A DNA stretch of 64,000 nucleotides from Kocuria flava (GTDB lineage: Bacteria; Actinomycetota; Actinomycetes; Actinomycetales; Micrococcaceae). The stretch covers positions 558,001 to 622,000 of the forward strand of contig NZ_CP013254.1 in NCBI RefSeq assembly GCF_001482365.1, in the 5' to 3' direction. Position 1 is the stretch's first letter; every line of letters begins with the position of its first letter. The notes beneath the pieces are model-generated. The model saw only the letters and a program-made list of their open reading frames with translations. It made no database searches and had not been told where the DNA came from. The position numbers and the translations under genes were made by a program. This document shows positions 42,595 to 53,811 of this stretch, piece by piece.

Positions 42595-42750
42595 TTGTCC
42601 ACAGGTGTGGAGAACGTTGTGCACAGTTCCCCGTCCACAGCGTTATTAACAGCTGTGGAGCCCGCGCTGACGGCGTCCACACGGTTGTGCACACCTGTGG
42701 AAGCACACCCGTGGCATTTGTCGACAGCTGGGGACAACCTCTGTGGAGAA
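42595..42750. promoter_or_regulatory. DnaA-box cluster 3, oriC-like (gene-free stretch 42311-42767)
   Basis: No gene fits in 42311-42767. Boxes: TTGTCCACA 42595-42603, TGTGGAGAA 42606-42614 (head-to-head pair), TTGTGCACA 42617-42625, CCGTCCACA near 42631, TTGTGCACA 42685-42693, TGTGGAGAA 42742-42750. GTTATTAACAGCTGTGGA (42642-42659) is an AT-rich word next to a box that matches 15 of 18 bases of the oriC word at 56449-56466. This is the densest box group outside the origin. Confidence 0.6.
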
Positions 42751-42767
42751 CCCGGGGCGCTCCGCGG

Positions 42768-43556
42768 TCAGCGCCCGGAGCGCCGGCGGGCGGTCGTCGT
42801 GTAGGCGAGGGCCACCAGCGCACCGGCGGCGAGCCCGCCCAGGTGGGCCTGCCACGCGATGCCGGGGAAGACGAAGCCGAAGACCACGTTGACGCCGATC
42901 AGCACGAGGATCGGGGTGATCGAGCGCCCCAGGTGCCGCTGCAGCACGAACAGGGCCCCGAACAGCCCGAAGATCCCGCCCGAGGCGCCGACCACGAACG
43001 TGAAGGGCGGGGCGAGCACCAGCACCCCGAGCGAGCCCCCGAGCACGGAGACCAGGAACAGCAGCAGGAACCGGACGCGCCCCAGCGCCGGCTCGAGCAT
43101 CTGGCCGAAGACGTGGAGCATGTACATGTTCAGCACGAGGTGCAGCGGGTTGGCCACCGAGTGGAGGAACCCGCTCGTGAGCATCCGCCACGGCTCCGAG
43201 GCCGTCAGGAACGGGGCGTAGGAGGCCACCGCGGTGAGGTTCAGGCCCAGCAGACCGGCGAGCCACTGCAGGGCGTAGACGGCGGTGTTCACGCCGATGA
43301 GCGTCCACGTCACGAGCAGGGCGGAGCCGCGGGGGACGCGCCCACCGAGGCTCGTGCGGTGGACGGGCCGCGAGCGCGCGGCCTCGGCGACGCAGTCCAC
43401 GCAGTGCACGCCGACGGCGGCGGGGCGCTGGCACTGCGGGCAGACGGGCCGCCCGCAGCGCTGGCAGGCGACGTAGCTGGGCCGGTCGGGGTGACGCGGG
43501 CAGACGGGGACCTCTCCCCCGGGGCTCGCGCCGTACTGCGGTCGATCGCCGCTCAC
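42768..43556 (-). CDS. Rhomboid family intramembrane serine protease
   Basis: A 262-residue protein. The first 60 residues hold cysteines and histidines of a B-box-like zinc ribbon (CPRHPDRPSYVACQRC, CPQC, CVDC). The rest is a six-to-seven-helix rhomboid core with GASGGIFGLFG (catalytic S192) and AHLGGLAAG (H238). It cleaves transmembrane substrates; targets are unknown. The GTG at 43556 gives the expected length for actinobacterial rhomboids with the zinc ribbon. It lies downstream of the cyclophilin gene on the same strand. Confidence 0.92.
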   Translation of the reverse strand: MSGDRPQYGASPGGEVPVCPRHPDRPSYVACQRCGRPVCPQCQRPAAVGVHCVDCVAEAARSRPVHRTSLGGRVPRGSALLVTWTLIGVNTAVYALQWLAGLLGLNLTAVASYAPFLTASEPWRMLTSGFLHSVANPLHLVLNMYMLHVFGQMLEPALGRVRFLLLFLVSVLGGSLGVLVLAPPFTFVVGASGGIFGLFGALFVLQRHLGRSITPILVLIGVNVVFGFVFPGIAWQAHLGGLAAGALVALAYTTTARRRSGR

Positions 43557-43622
43557 TGGGACTCCTCGTGCTCCGGCGCGCGGCCGGGGTGGTCTCGGAC
43601 CGGCCCGCGGGCCGGGAAGGGG

Positions 43623-43666
43623 ACGGCGCAGGCCCGCCCGGAGCGTTCCGGACGGGCCTGCGCCGT
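43623..43666 (-). terminator. Terminator between cyclophilin and rhomboid genes
   Basis: A 20-bp stem with one mismatch (ACGGCGCAGGCCCGCCCGGA and its complement) and a 4-base loop, about 57 bases past the cyclophilin stop. It would separate it from the rhomboid gene. Confidence 0.65.
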
Positions 43667-43722
43667 GGGTCCGCCCGGCTGCGTGCGGAGCGGGCGGGGA
43701 TCCTCGCGGACGGACCGCGGGG

Positions 43723-44268
43723 CTAGAGCTGCTCGACGTCGATCGAGGTGATCACGCAGTCCTCGACCGGGCGGTCCATCGCCCCGGTGCGGACGGCGTT
43801 GAGCTCGTCCACGACCTTGCGGGAGGCGTCGTCGGCGACCTCGCCGAAGATGGTGTGCTTGCCCTGCAGCCACGTGGTCGGGGCGGTGGTGATGAAGAAC
43901 TGGGAGCCGTTGGTGCCCTTGCCGTTGCGCTTGCCGGCGTTGGCCATCGCCAGCACGTAGGGCTCGTTGAAGTTCAGCTCGGGGTGGATCTCGTCGTCGA
44001 ACTCGTAGCCCGGACCGCCGATGCCCTGACCGAGCGGGTCCCCGCCCTGGATCATGAAGTCCTTGATGATCCGGTGGAAGACCACGTCCTTGTACAGCGG
44101 GCCGGACTGCTTCTCACCGGTGCGCGGGTCGCTCCACTCCCGGGAGCCGTCCGAGAGGCCGATGAAGTTCTCGACGGTCTTCGGGGCGTGGTTGCCGAAC
44201 AGGTTCACGACGATGTCACCGTGGTTGGTGTGGATCGTCGCCTTGGCGGTGGGGATGGCAGAAGTCAT
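43723..44268 (-). CDS. Cyclophilin-type peptidyl-prolyl isomerase
   Basis: A 181-residue cytoplasmic cyclophilin. The catalytic region FHRIIKDFMIQGGDP (64-78, R66), and NGSQFFITTAPTTWL (about 122-136) with the conserved Gln-Phe-Phe and Trp, are complete. It speeds cis/trans isomerisation of X-Pro bonds. No signal peptide is present. It uses a TAG stop. ATG 44268 has a family-typical start. Gene order (cyclophilin close to gyrA and rhomboid) is common in Micrococcaceae. Confidence 0.95.
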   Translation of the reverse strand: MTSAIPTAKATIHTNHGDIVVNLFGNHAPKTVENFIGLSDGSREWSDPRTGEKQSGPLYKDVVFHRIIKDFMIQGGDPLGQGIGGPGYEFDDEIHPELNFNEPYVLAMANAGKRNGKGTNGSQFFITTAPTTWLQGKHTIFGEVADDASRKVVDELNAVRTGAMDRPVEDCVITSIDVEQL

Positions 44269-44426
44269 GGGGCCATTCTTGCACGGTGCCCCGGGGCGCA
44301 TCCGGGGCACCGGGGGGTTCAGCGCACAGTGAAAACCCGCGGGAGCGCGCGGCGGGGAGTCCACCGCGGCGGGCACCCCACGTATGCTGACAGTGGATCG
44401 ACACGACCCTCGGAAGGGATGGATTC

Positions 44427-45299
44427 ATGAGCATCAGGAAGTCCAGGAGCGAGAAGCAGGCCGCGGCGGCCCAGAAGGCCGCCGAGAGCAAGGTCCTCGA
44501 CGCGGGCAAGTGGGCGTCGAAGGAGATCGGCGACCTCGCGCCCAAGCTCCAGCACGGCATCGAGGCCGGTGCCGCCGCCCTCGCCGGCGGCGTGGCCGCC
44601 GCGGGCCCGCGGGTCCAGGAGGGCCTGGGCCGCGCCCACGACCTCTCCGACTCCGCCAAGCTCAAGGCCGCCGCCGTGGCCACGCCGGTCGCCGCGAAGG
44701 CCGCCCGCTCCGCCGCCCCGGTGGCCGCGAAGGCCGCCGACCGCGCCGCCGAGAGCCGCGCCGCGGTCCAGGCGAAGTACGCCGGTGCCGCCGCCCTGCT
44801 GGCCGGCAAGTTCGCCGACGCCGACACCCCCGAGCAGCTCGAGGCCATCGTCGCGAAGCTGACCGGTGACAAGAAGGCCGTGGCCCACGCCCAGAAGGCC
44901 GCCGCCAAGGTCGCCAAGGACTACGCCAAGCAGCAGAAGAAGGCCGAGGGCTCGCACAAGGGCCTGCTCGTCCTGGGGCTGCTCGTGGCCGGCGGCGTGG
45001 CGGGCGTGGCCGCCTGGAAGGCCTCCCGCCCGGTGGAGGACCCGTGGAAGACCCCCGCGGCGACCTCCCCGCGGGTCAGCGCCTCCCCGGTCGCCCCGCA
45101 GTCCACCGTGGCCGCCGGCACCGGCGTGCAGGTCGACGACGTCAAGGACGCGACCACCCCGGCCGGGCAGTCCGGCGGCACCTCCGCCGCGGCCGCCGAG
45201 GCCAAGGAGGGCGCCCAGTCGATCGGCGAGGACGCCAAGACCACGATCCACGAGGTCAAGGAGCAGATCCAGGGCAAGAAGCCCGAGGACGAGGCCTGA
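44427..45299 (+). CDS. Ala/Lys-rich single-pass membrane protein of unknown function
   Basis: A 290-residue protein. Residues 1-175 are extremely Ala/Lys-rich and helical (several AAKAA and KAADRAAESRAA-type repeats), probably coiled. One membrane helix GLLVLGLLVAGGVAGVAAW lies near 180-198, then a Pro/Thr/Ser/Gly-rich tail with acidic helix (EAKEGAQSIGEDAKTT). Where the segments lie relative to the membrane is unclear. No known domain is recognised. ATG 44427 follows GAAGGGA. It lies between the convergent cyclophilin and Nramp genes, close to the origin region. Confidence 0.7.
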   Translation: MSIRKSRSEKQAAAAQKAAESKVLDAGKWASKEIGDLAPKLQHGIEAGAAALAGGVAAAGPRVQEGLGRAHDLSDSAKLKAAAVATPVAAKAARSAAPVAAKAADRAAESRAAVQAKYAGAAALLAGKFADADTPEQLEAIVAKLTGDKKAVAHAQKAAAKVAKDYAKQQKKAEGSHKGLLVLGLLVAGGVAGVAAWKASRPVEDPWKTPAATSPRVSASPVAPQSTVAAGTGVQVDDVKDATTPAGQSGGTSAAAAEAKEGAQSIGEDAKTTIHEVKEQIQGKKPEDEA

Positions 45300-45317
45300 G
45301 CACCCCGGCACGCACCT

Positions 45318-45360
45318 GACGGAGCCCCCGGACCCGCACAGCGGGACCGGGGGCTCCGTC
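45318..45360. terminator. Bidirectional terminator
   Basis: A long near-perfect stem (GACGGAGCCCCCGG and complement, with inner CCCGC/GCGGG) with an ACA loop lies between the convergent 44427 gene and Nramp-like gene. It can terminate both. Confidence 0.7.
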
Positions 45361-45396
45361 GTCGGCCCCCGGTCCGTGCCGGGGGCCGCGGGGCGC

Positions 45397-46716
45397 TCAG
45401 CCCCGGAACCAGGCCACGACGTCCTGGAGCGTGTCCCAGGCCTGGTAGAGGCCCAGGACGATGAAGAGCACCGCGCACAGGGCCAGGGCCACGTTGGTGA
45501 AGGCCCCGTTGCGCCAGCGCCGGGGCGTGCGGTCGGTGTTCAGCAGCCACACCAGCGTGATCGCCAGGAACGGCATGAACAGCGCCCCGAGCACCCCGTA
45601 GAGCAGGATGAGGAAGACCGGGCGGTCGAGCAGGAACAGCAGCATCGGCGGGAAGGTCAGCCACAGCAGGTAGAAGCGGAAGTACTTGCCGCCGGTGATC
45701 GTGTCGGGGTGACCGCTGGGCTTCTCGCGCAGATTGCCCCAGAAGTCGGCGAACATCAGCGAGACGCCCGACCACACGCCGATCAGCGAGGAGAAGGAGG
45801 CCGCCCAGAAGCCCACGAGGAAGGCGGTGCCGATGACGTCGCCGTAGCGGTCCTTGAGGATCTCGCCCAGCTCGAGCAGCCCCTCGTCGCCGGCGCTGAT
45901 CGCGTACCCGGCGGAGTAGAGCACCTCGACGCCCACCACGAGCATGGCCACCACGAAGATGCCGGTCACGGTGTAGGCAGCGGCGTTGTCGAGCTGCATG
46001 ACGCGCATCCACCCGGGGCGGTACCAGCCCTTCTCGCGCAGCCAGTAGCCGTAGGCGGCGAGGGTGATGGTCCCGCCGATCCCGCCGGCCAGCGCGAGGG
46101 TGTAGACCACGCCGCCCTCGGGGATCAGCGGGACGAAGCCGCGCAGCATCTCCGGGATGTTGGGCACCGTCAGGACCGCGAGACCCACCACCACCACGAA
46201 CATGATCCCGACCATCAGGGCGGCGATCTTCTCGACGACGGCGTAGCGGCCGAACCAGACCATGGCGAAGCCGAGCAGTCCCATCAGCACGGCCCACGCC
46301 CACAGCGGCAGGACCGGGAACAGGGCCGCCAGCGGCAGCGCCGCCGAGGACATCGCGGTGGCGCCGTAGACGAACCCCCAGATGATGATGTAGGGGCCGA
46401 AGTAGACGGTGGTCCACTTCCCCAGCGAGCGCCAGCCCTCGAAGATCGTCCGTCCCGTGGCCAGGGAGTAGCGCCCGGCGCCCTCGACGAGGATGATCTT
46501 CAGGACCGTGCCCAGCACCACGGCCCACAGCAGGCCGTAGCCGAAGCGGGAGCCCGCGGTGAGGGTCGCGACGAGGTCCGCGGCGCCGACGCCGGTGGCC
46601 GCGACGACCAGGCCCGGTCCCACGACCTTCCAGCCGCTGACCTTCTCGAGCGGTTCGTCGGGGTCGATCCCCGGCAGCGGTCGTCTCGCCTTGTCGGCGA
46701 ACTTCTCGTGGGCCAT
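45397..46716 (-). CDS. Nramp-related metal transporter without the canonical metal motif
   Basis: A 439-residue, roughly 11-helix membrane protein of the Nramp/SLC11 fold. The usual helix-1 metal motif DPGN is absent: the equivalent stretch reads AATGVGAADLVAT. The helix-6 MPH motif is also missing (GGTITLAAYGYW instead). Family knowledge: Nramp-related members with these changes include Mg2+ transporters (NRMTs). So Mn/Fe transport is doubtful, and another ion is likely. ATG 46716 begins MAHEKFADKARRP. It follows tRNA-Ala at 149 bases. Confidence 0.85.
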   Translation of the reverse strand: MAHEKFADKARRPLPGIDPDEPLEKVSGWKVVGPGLVVAATGVGAADLVATLTAGSRFGYGLLWAVVLGTVLKIILVEGAGRYSLATGRTIFEGWRSLGKWTTVYFGPYIIIWGFVYGATAMSSAALPLAALFPVLPLWAWAVLMGLLGFAMVWFGRYAVVEKIAALMVGIMFVVVVGLAVLTVPNIPEMLRGFVPLIPEGGVVYTLALAGGIGGTITLAAYGYWLREKGWYRPGWMRVMQLDNAAAYTVTGIFVVAMLVVGVEVLYSAGYAISAGDEGLLELGEILKDRYGDVIGTAFLVGFWAASFSSLIGVWSGVSLMFADFWGNLREKPSGHPDTITGGKYFRFYLLWLTFPPMLLFLLDRPVFLILLYGVLGALFMPFLAITLVWLLNTDRTPRRWRNGAFTNVALALCAVLFIVLGLYQAWDTLQDVVAWFRG

Positions 46717-46864
46717 GCAGGTGCTCCTGGTTCGGGCGGGAGGGGCGCCGTCGGGCGCTCCCCGGGGACCCGCCAAGTCTGCCACGGCCCGCGCCGGGGC
46801 ACGGGAGGAGCCGGGAACGGGAAAGATCCCGACCGAGCGGGTGCTCGATCGGGATCCGTTGCGG

Positions 46865-46937
46865 TGGAGGCGAGGGGACTCGAACCCCTAACCCCCTGCT
46901 TGCAAAGCAGGTGCGCTACCAGTTGCGCCACGCCCCC
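46865..46937 (-). tRNA. tRNA-Ala (TGC)
   Basis: A 73-base cloverleaf on the minus strand: acceptor GGGGGCG paired with CGCCTCC including the G3-U70 pair that identifies alanine, D-arm GGCGCAACTGGTAGCGC, anticodon TGC in CTTTGCAAG, T-arm GTTCGAGTC. CCA is not fully encoded. Confidence 0.96.
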
Positions 46938-46948
46938 GCGGTGTCCGG

Positions 46949-47071
46949 CTACTCCACCTCGTCGGTGGCCTCGGCCCAGGCGGACCGGCCGGCGTCGGCC
47001 TCCCGCCACTTCGTGAGGACCGCGACCGAGGCCCCGAGCAGGGCGAGCGCCGCGGCGAGCTTTCTGTTCAC
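46949..47071 (-). CDS. DLW-39 family miniprotein
   Basis: A 40-residue protein, too short for usual gene calls. From GTG 47071 it reads MNRKLAAALALLGASVAVL then TKWREADAGRSAWAEATDEVE and TAG: one hydrophobic segment, then an acidic soluble tail with two Trp. GGAGG precedes the start at good spacing. This pattern and its place beside the tRNAs downstream of gyrA match the DLW-39 miniproteins known from actinobacteria. Function is unknown; a membrane-anchored accessory role is the only hint. Confidence 0.8.
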   Translation of the reverse strand: MNRKLAAALALLGASVAVLTKWREADAGRSAWAEATDEVE

Positions 47072-47108
47072 GGACTGCCTCCAGGGGCTGGCAGTGAAGG
47101 GGGAACCG

Positions 47109-47182
47109 TGGGCGTACCAGGAATTGAACCTGGGACCTCTTCGTTATCAGCGAAGCGCTCTAACCGTCTGAGCTATACGCCC
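47109..47182 (-). tRNA. tRNA-Ile (GAT)
   Basis: A 74-base cloverleaf on the minus strand: acceptor GGGCGTA with TACGCCC, D-arm AGCTCAGACGGTTAGAGC, anticodon GAT in CTGATAAC, T-arm GGTTCAATTCC. CCA is not encoded. It lies upstream of tRNA-Ala on the same strand. Confidence 0.97.
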
Positions 47183-47245
47183 TTCTCGACCCGTGCGGGC
47201 CGATCAGAAACGATACCGGAACCGGACACCCGTGCCAAATCGGTG

Positions 47246-47274
47246 CCGGCGGGCGCCCCGGGGACGCCCGCCGG
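47246..47274 (-). terminator. Terminator after the DUF3566 gene
   Basis: A perfect 10-bp stem CCGGCGGGCG / CGCCCGCCGG with a 9-base loop, 13-41 bases past the DUF3566 stop; probably ends the gyrA transcript. Confidence 0.6.
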
Positions 47275-47286
47275 ACGCGGGACCGG

Positions 47287-47891
47287 TCAGTCGTCCGTGA
47301 GGGTGACGCCGATGCCGCCGACCAGGGCCGCGGCGATGTTGTAGAGCAGCCCGCCCAGCACGGAGAGGGCGGTCAGCAGGATCACGTTCACCACCGAGAC
47401 GATGGTCGCGAAGATCGCCACCTGCCCCAGCGAGAAGAAGTCCTTGACGTTCAGGGCCCCGCCGGCTCCGCCGAGCATGCCGAGCAGCTCGTTGATGCCG
47501 TCGAACATCCCGGTCAGGTCCAGCACGATCCACAGCACCACGGAGGCGACGACCGTGATGATGCCCAGGGCCACCGAGAGCAGGAACGCGAGCTTGAGCA
47601 CCGACCAGGTGTCGACCTTGGAGACGACCAGCCGGGCCCGGCGCACCCGGGGGCGCGGGGCCGGGCGGACGAGGCCCTTGGTGGAGGTCCCGGAGCGGCC
47701 GGAGGAGTCCTTGGCGGGCCGTGCGGGGGCGGGACGGCCCGCCGGTGCCCGGCCGCCGCCCTTGCCCGCGGAGCCGCCCTTGCCCGCCGAACCGCTCTGG
47801 GCGGGACGTCCCGTGGCGGGGCCGGTGCGCGGTGCGGACGCGAGGGGGGCCCGCCCGGACCGGCCGGCGGCGTTGGAGCCGGAACTCGAGC

Positions 47892-47895
<4 letters not shown>
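47287..47895 (-). CDS. DUF3566 membrane protein
   Basis: A 202-residue protein: a disordered Ser/Gly/Pro/Arg-rich N-terminus (1-85), then the DUF3566 domain with RRARLVVSKVDTWSVLKLAFLL and two membrane helices (about 100-122 and 155-178). The family sits directly downstream of gyrA in many actinobacteria and appears to function at the cell envelope, but its activity is unknown. ATG 47895 overlaps the gyrA stop by four bases, so translation is coupled to gyrase. Confidence 0.9.
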
Positions 47896-50579
<2,684 letters not shown>

Positions 50580-50669
50580 CAGGGAAGTCCGTTCTGTCTG
50601 CTGGTCCTCGGTCCGGGGCGCGGCGCCCGGCGCTCCGCTTCATATGCACTGCCGGGCATATGCCGCGGG

Positions 50670-52739
50670 TCAGATGTCGAGGAACCGGATGTCCTTGGCG
50701 TTCTGCTGGATGAACTCGCGGCGGGACTCGACGTCCTCGCCCATGAGCACGGAGAACGTCTGGTCCGCGGCGGCGGCGTCCTCCATGGTGACCTGCAGCA
50801 GGGTCCGGCGGTCGGGGTCCATGGTGGTGTCCCACAGCTCGGTGTAGTCCATCTCGCCGAGACCCTTGTACCGCTGGATGCCGTTCTCCTTCGGCAGCCG
50901 CTGGTTGTTCGCCAGCCCGCGGGCGACGACCTGGTCCCGCTCGGCGTCGGAGTAGACGTAGTCGTGCGGGGCGTTGGACCACTTGACCCGGTACAGCGGC
51001 GGCTGCGCGAGGTAGACGAAGCCGTGCTCGATGAGCGGGCGCATGAACCGGAAGAGCAGGGTCAGCAGCAGCGTGGTGATGTGCTGGCCGTCGACGTCGG
51101 CGTCGGCCATGAGCACGATCTTGTGGTACCGGGCCTTCTCGATGTCGAAGTCGTCCCCGATCCCGGCGCCGAAGGCCGTGATCATCGACTGCACCTCGGC
51201 GTTGGACAGCGCCCGGTCCAGGCGGGCGCGCTCCACGTTGAGGATCTTCCCCCGCAGCGGCAGGATCGCCTGGTGGGCCGGGTCGCGGCCCTGCACCGCG
51301 GAGCCGCCCGCGGAGTCGCCCTCCACGAGGTAGATCTCCGAGACCGAGGGGTCCTTGGAGGAGCAGTCCTTGAGCTTGCCGGGCATGCCGCCGGACTCGA
51401 GCAGGCCCTTGCGCCGGGTCGTCTCGCGTGCCTTGCGGGCGGCCAGGCGCGCCTGGGAGGCGTTGATGGCCTTGCGGATGATCTCCTTCGCGGCGGCCGG
51501 GTTGCGCTCGAGCCAGTCGCCGAACCGGTCGTTGACCTCCCGCTGCACGAAGGTCTTGGCCTCCGAGTTGCCGAGCTTGGTCTTCGTCTGGCCCTCGAAC
51601 TGCGGCTCGGTGAGCTTGATCGAGATGACCGCCGTGAGCCCCTCGCGGACGTCGTCGCCGGTGAGGTTCTCGTCCTTGTCCCGCAGCAGCCGGTTCTCGC
51701 GCGCGTAGCGGTTGATCAGCCCGGTCAGCGCGGAGCGGAAGCCCTCCTCGTGGGTGCCGCCCTCGTGGGTGTTGATCGTGTTCGCGTAGGTGTGCACCGA
51801 CTCGCTGTAGGCGGTCGTCCACTGCATCGCGAGCTCGAGGGACATGTTGCGGCCGCCGTCCTCGGCCTCGAGCGCGATGACGTCGTCGTGGACCAGGTCG
51901 GCCTTCTTGGTGGTGTTCAGGAAGGTGACGTAGTCGAGCAGGCCGTGGTCGTACTTGTAGACCACGCGCCGGTGCCCGGCCTCGTCGTGGCCCAGGTGGT
52001 TGAACTGCGGGGCGTCGGTGCCGCCGTCGCGGCCCTCGACCGGCTCGCCCGCGTCGGCGCCCGAGCCGGCGATCTCCTCCCCGGTCTCCTCCAGGCGGCG
52101 CTCGTCCACGAGCGTGATCCGCAGGCCCTTGTTCAGGAACGCCATCTGCTGGAACCGCGCCCGCAGCGTCTCGAAGTCGAACTCGACGGTCTCGAAGATC
52201 TCCGGGTCCGGCCAGAACACCTGCGTGGTGCCGGTCCGGTCCGTCTCCTCGCCGGCCTCGAGCGGGCCCTGGGGACGGCCGCCGTCGCCGAAGGCCATCC
52301 GCCACACGCGGCCCTGGCGCCGCACCTCGGTCTCGACGCGCCGGGACAGCGCGTTGACCACCGAGATGCCCACGCCGTGCAGGCCGCCGGAGACCGCGTA
52401 GCCGCCGCCGCCGAACTTGCCGCCGGCGTGCAGGATGGTCATGACGACCTCGACGGTGGGCTTGCCCTCGGTGGGGTGGACGTCCACGGGGATGCCGCGG
52501 CCGTTGTCGCTCACGCGCACGCCGCCGTCGGCCTGCAGCACCACCTCGATGGCGTCGCAGTACCCCGCCAGGGCCTCGTCCACCGAGTTGTCGACCACCT
52601 CGTAGACCAGGTGGTGCAGCCCGCGCGGGCCCGTCGAGCCGATGTACATGCCGGGGCGCTTCCGGACGGCCTCGAGGCCCTCCAGCACCGTGATGTCGCC
52701 GGCGCCGTACTCGCGCTGCTGCGGTTCCTCTGTTGCCAC
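50670..52739 (-). CDS. gyrB: DNA gyrase subunit B
   Basis: A 689-residue ATPase subunit. GHKL domain with E47 and N51 (YEVVDNSVDEAL), ATP-lid LHGVG, then the Toprim metal motif EGDSAGGSA and DADVDGQH, and the C-terminal PLYRV/KGLGEM region that binds gyrA. The GTG at 52739 gives a start close to other actinobacterial GyrBs; the frame runs open upstream but the extension is low-complexity. It lies directly before gyrA. Confidence 0.97.
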   Translation of the reverse strand: MATEEPQQREYGAGDITVLEGLEAVRKRPGMYIGSTGPRGLHHLVYEVVDNSVDEALAGYCDAIEVVLQADGGVRVSDNGRGIPVDVHPTEGKPTVEVVMTILHAGGKFGGGGYAVSGGLHGVGISVVNALSRRVETEVRRQGRVWRMAFGDGGRPQGPLEAGEETDRTGTTQVFWPDPEIFETVEFDFETLRARFQQMAFLNKGLRITLVDERRLEETGEEIAGSGADAGEPVEGRDGGTDAPQFNHLGHDEAGHRRVVYKYDHGLLDYVTFLNTTKKADLVHDDVIALEAEDGGRNMSLELAMQWTTAYSESVHTYANTINTHEGGTHEEGFRSALTGLINRYARENRLLRDKDENLTGDDVREGLTAVISIKLTEPQFEGQTKTKLGNSEAKTFVQREVNDRFGDWLERNPAAAKEIIRKAINASQARLAARKARETTRRKGLLESGGMPGKLKDCSSKDPSVSEIYLVEGDSAGGSAVQGRDPAHQAILPLRGKILNVERARLDRALSNAEVQSMITAFGAGIGDDFDIEKARYHKIVLMADADVDGQHITTLLLTLLFRFMRPLIEHGFVYLAQPPLYRVKWSNAPHDYVYSDAERDQVVARGLANNQRLPKENGIQRYKGLGEMDYTELWDTTMDPDRRTLLQVTMEDAAAADQTFSVLMGEDVESRREFIQQNAKDIRFLDI

Positions 52740-53112
52740 GGGTTCCTGGCTCCTCCTGCTGGGCGTCGGACCGCTCCGGCGCGCACGCGGGACCGCCGGC
52801 GGGACGTGCCTGTCCACCGGCCGGTCGTCGTGCGGGGTCGGAGCGGGTCGGCGGGGCGGGCCGCCCTCGTCCGGGGTCGGGGGCCGCGGACGGTGTCGGG
52901 GGGTCCGGTCCGTCGATGTCTGTCTTCCTGCGATTCTAGCGGAAAACAGCGGCCGCAACGGCCCGGGAGTGCCCCTGAGCGGCCGGAAAAGCGGCCCAGG
53001 ACGGTTTTGCCTCCCCTCGACCACCCCGGGGTTCCACCGCGGGCCCCCCGGAGCGCCACAGAGGCCTCCAGCGCTCCGGGCCCCGCCCGGCGGCGACCGC
53101 TCCGGAGCCGGT
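52740..53112 (-). promoter_or_regulatory. gyrB upstream region
   Basis: A 373-base gene-free stretch. On the minus strand TAGAAT (52933-52938 on +) is a good -10 in a GC-rich setting, without a clear -35, about 195 bases before the gyrB start. It is a probable gyrB promoter zone; a supercoiling-sensitive promoter would be expected there but cannot be seen. Confidence 0.4.
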
Positions 53113-53811
53113 TCAGCCGTAGGTGTCCCGCGGCCCCCGCCCGCGCACCGAGCGGCGGCCGCGCTTCCAGGACGGGCCGGCGGGGCCCAGGACCTCGATG
53201 CGGGTGACGATGCCCTCCCCCAGCTGCTCGTCGAACATCCGCAGCAGCTGCGGGAGCATCAGCCGCAGGTTGGCGGCGTAGGCCGTGGAGTCGCAGCGCA
53301 CGCGCACCACGGTCTCGTCGAAGCTCTCGGGCCGGCAGTGCGCGGCGATGCCCGGGCCCACGAGCTCGTCCCACCGGGAGAGCACGGAGCCGACGGCGAC
53401 CGGCGACTTCCAGCCCCGTCCCGCCACGAGCGAGTCGAGCACCGCGCCGACCCCGCGCGGGTCCCGCGCGGAGCGGCCCGCGCCCGAGTAGCCGCCGAGG
53501 GCGCGCGGGTCGACGTTGTTGCCCCGCCGCCGGAGGCGCTCGGCCGGGGACGCGGTCGCGGACTCCATGGCCTCGCCGAAGCCCTTGAGGTTGCGCCGGG
53601 CGGCCGCACCGTGCAGCCGCCCGTCCCCGCGGGCCTCCGCGGCCCGGCGCATCCGCTCGAGCAGCGCGGCGGGGGCGTCGATCTCGTCCTCGATCCGCAC
53701 CACGCCGGCCGGCTCCCCCGGTTCCGGAGGGACGGGCGGCCCCGCGGCGGCCGGGGGCTCCCCGGGGCCGGTGTCCCCGGGCAGGGGCGTCCCGAGCTCG
53801 TCCCCGGTCAC
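53113..53811 (-). CDS. DUF721 (DciA-like) protein
   Basis: A 232-residue protein of the type that always sits between recF and gyrB in actinobacteria. The C-terminal half (about 115-205) is the DUF721 fold: WKSPVAVGSVLSRWDELVGPGIAAHCRPESF, then strands ending LRLMLPQLLRMFDEQLG. DUF721 members include DciA, a loader/recruiter of the replicative helicase DnaB. That role is plausible given dnaA, dnaN and gyrase neighbours, but the family link is the only evidence. GTG 53811 overlaps the recF stop by four bases. Confidence 0.85.
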   Translation of the reverse strand: MTGDELGTPLPGDTGPGEPPAAAGPPVPPEPGEPAGVVRIEDEIDAPAALLERMRRAAEARGDGRLHGAAARRNLKGFGEAMESATASPAERLRRRGNNVDPRALGGYSGAGRSARDPRGVGAVLDSLVAGRGWKSPVAVGSVLSRWDELVGPGIAAHCRPESFDETVVRVRCDSTAYAANLRLMLPQLLRMFDEQLGEGIVTRIEVLGPAGPSWKRGRRSVRGRGPRDTYG

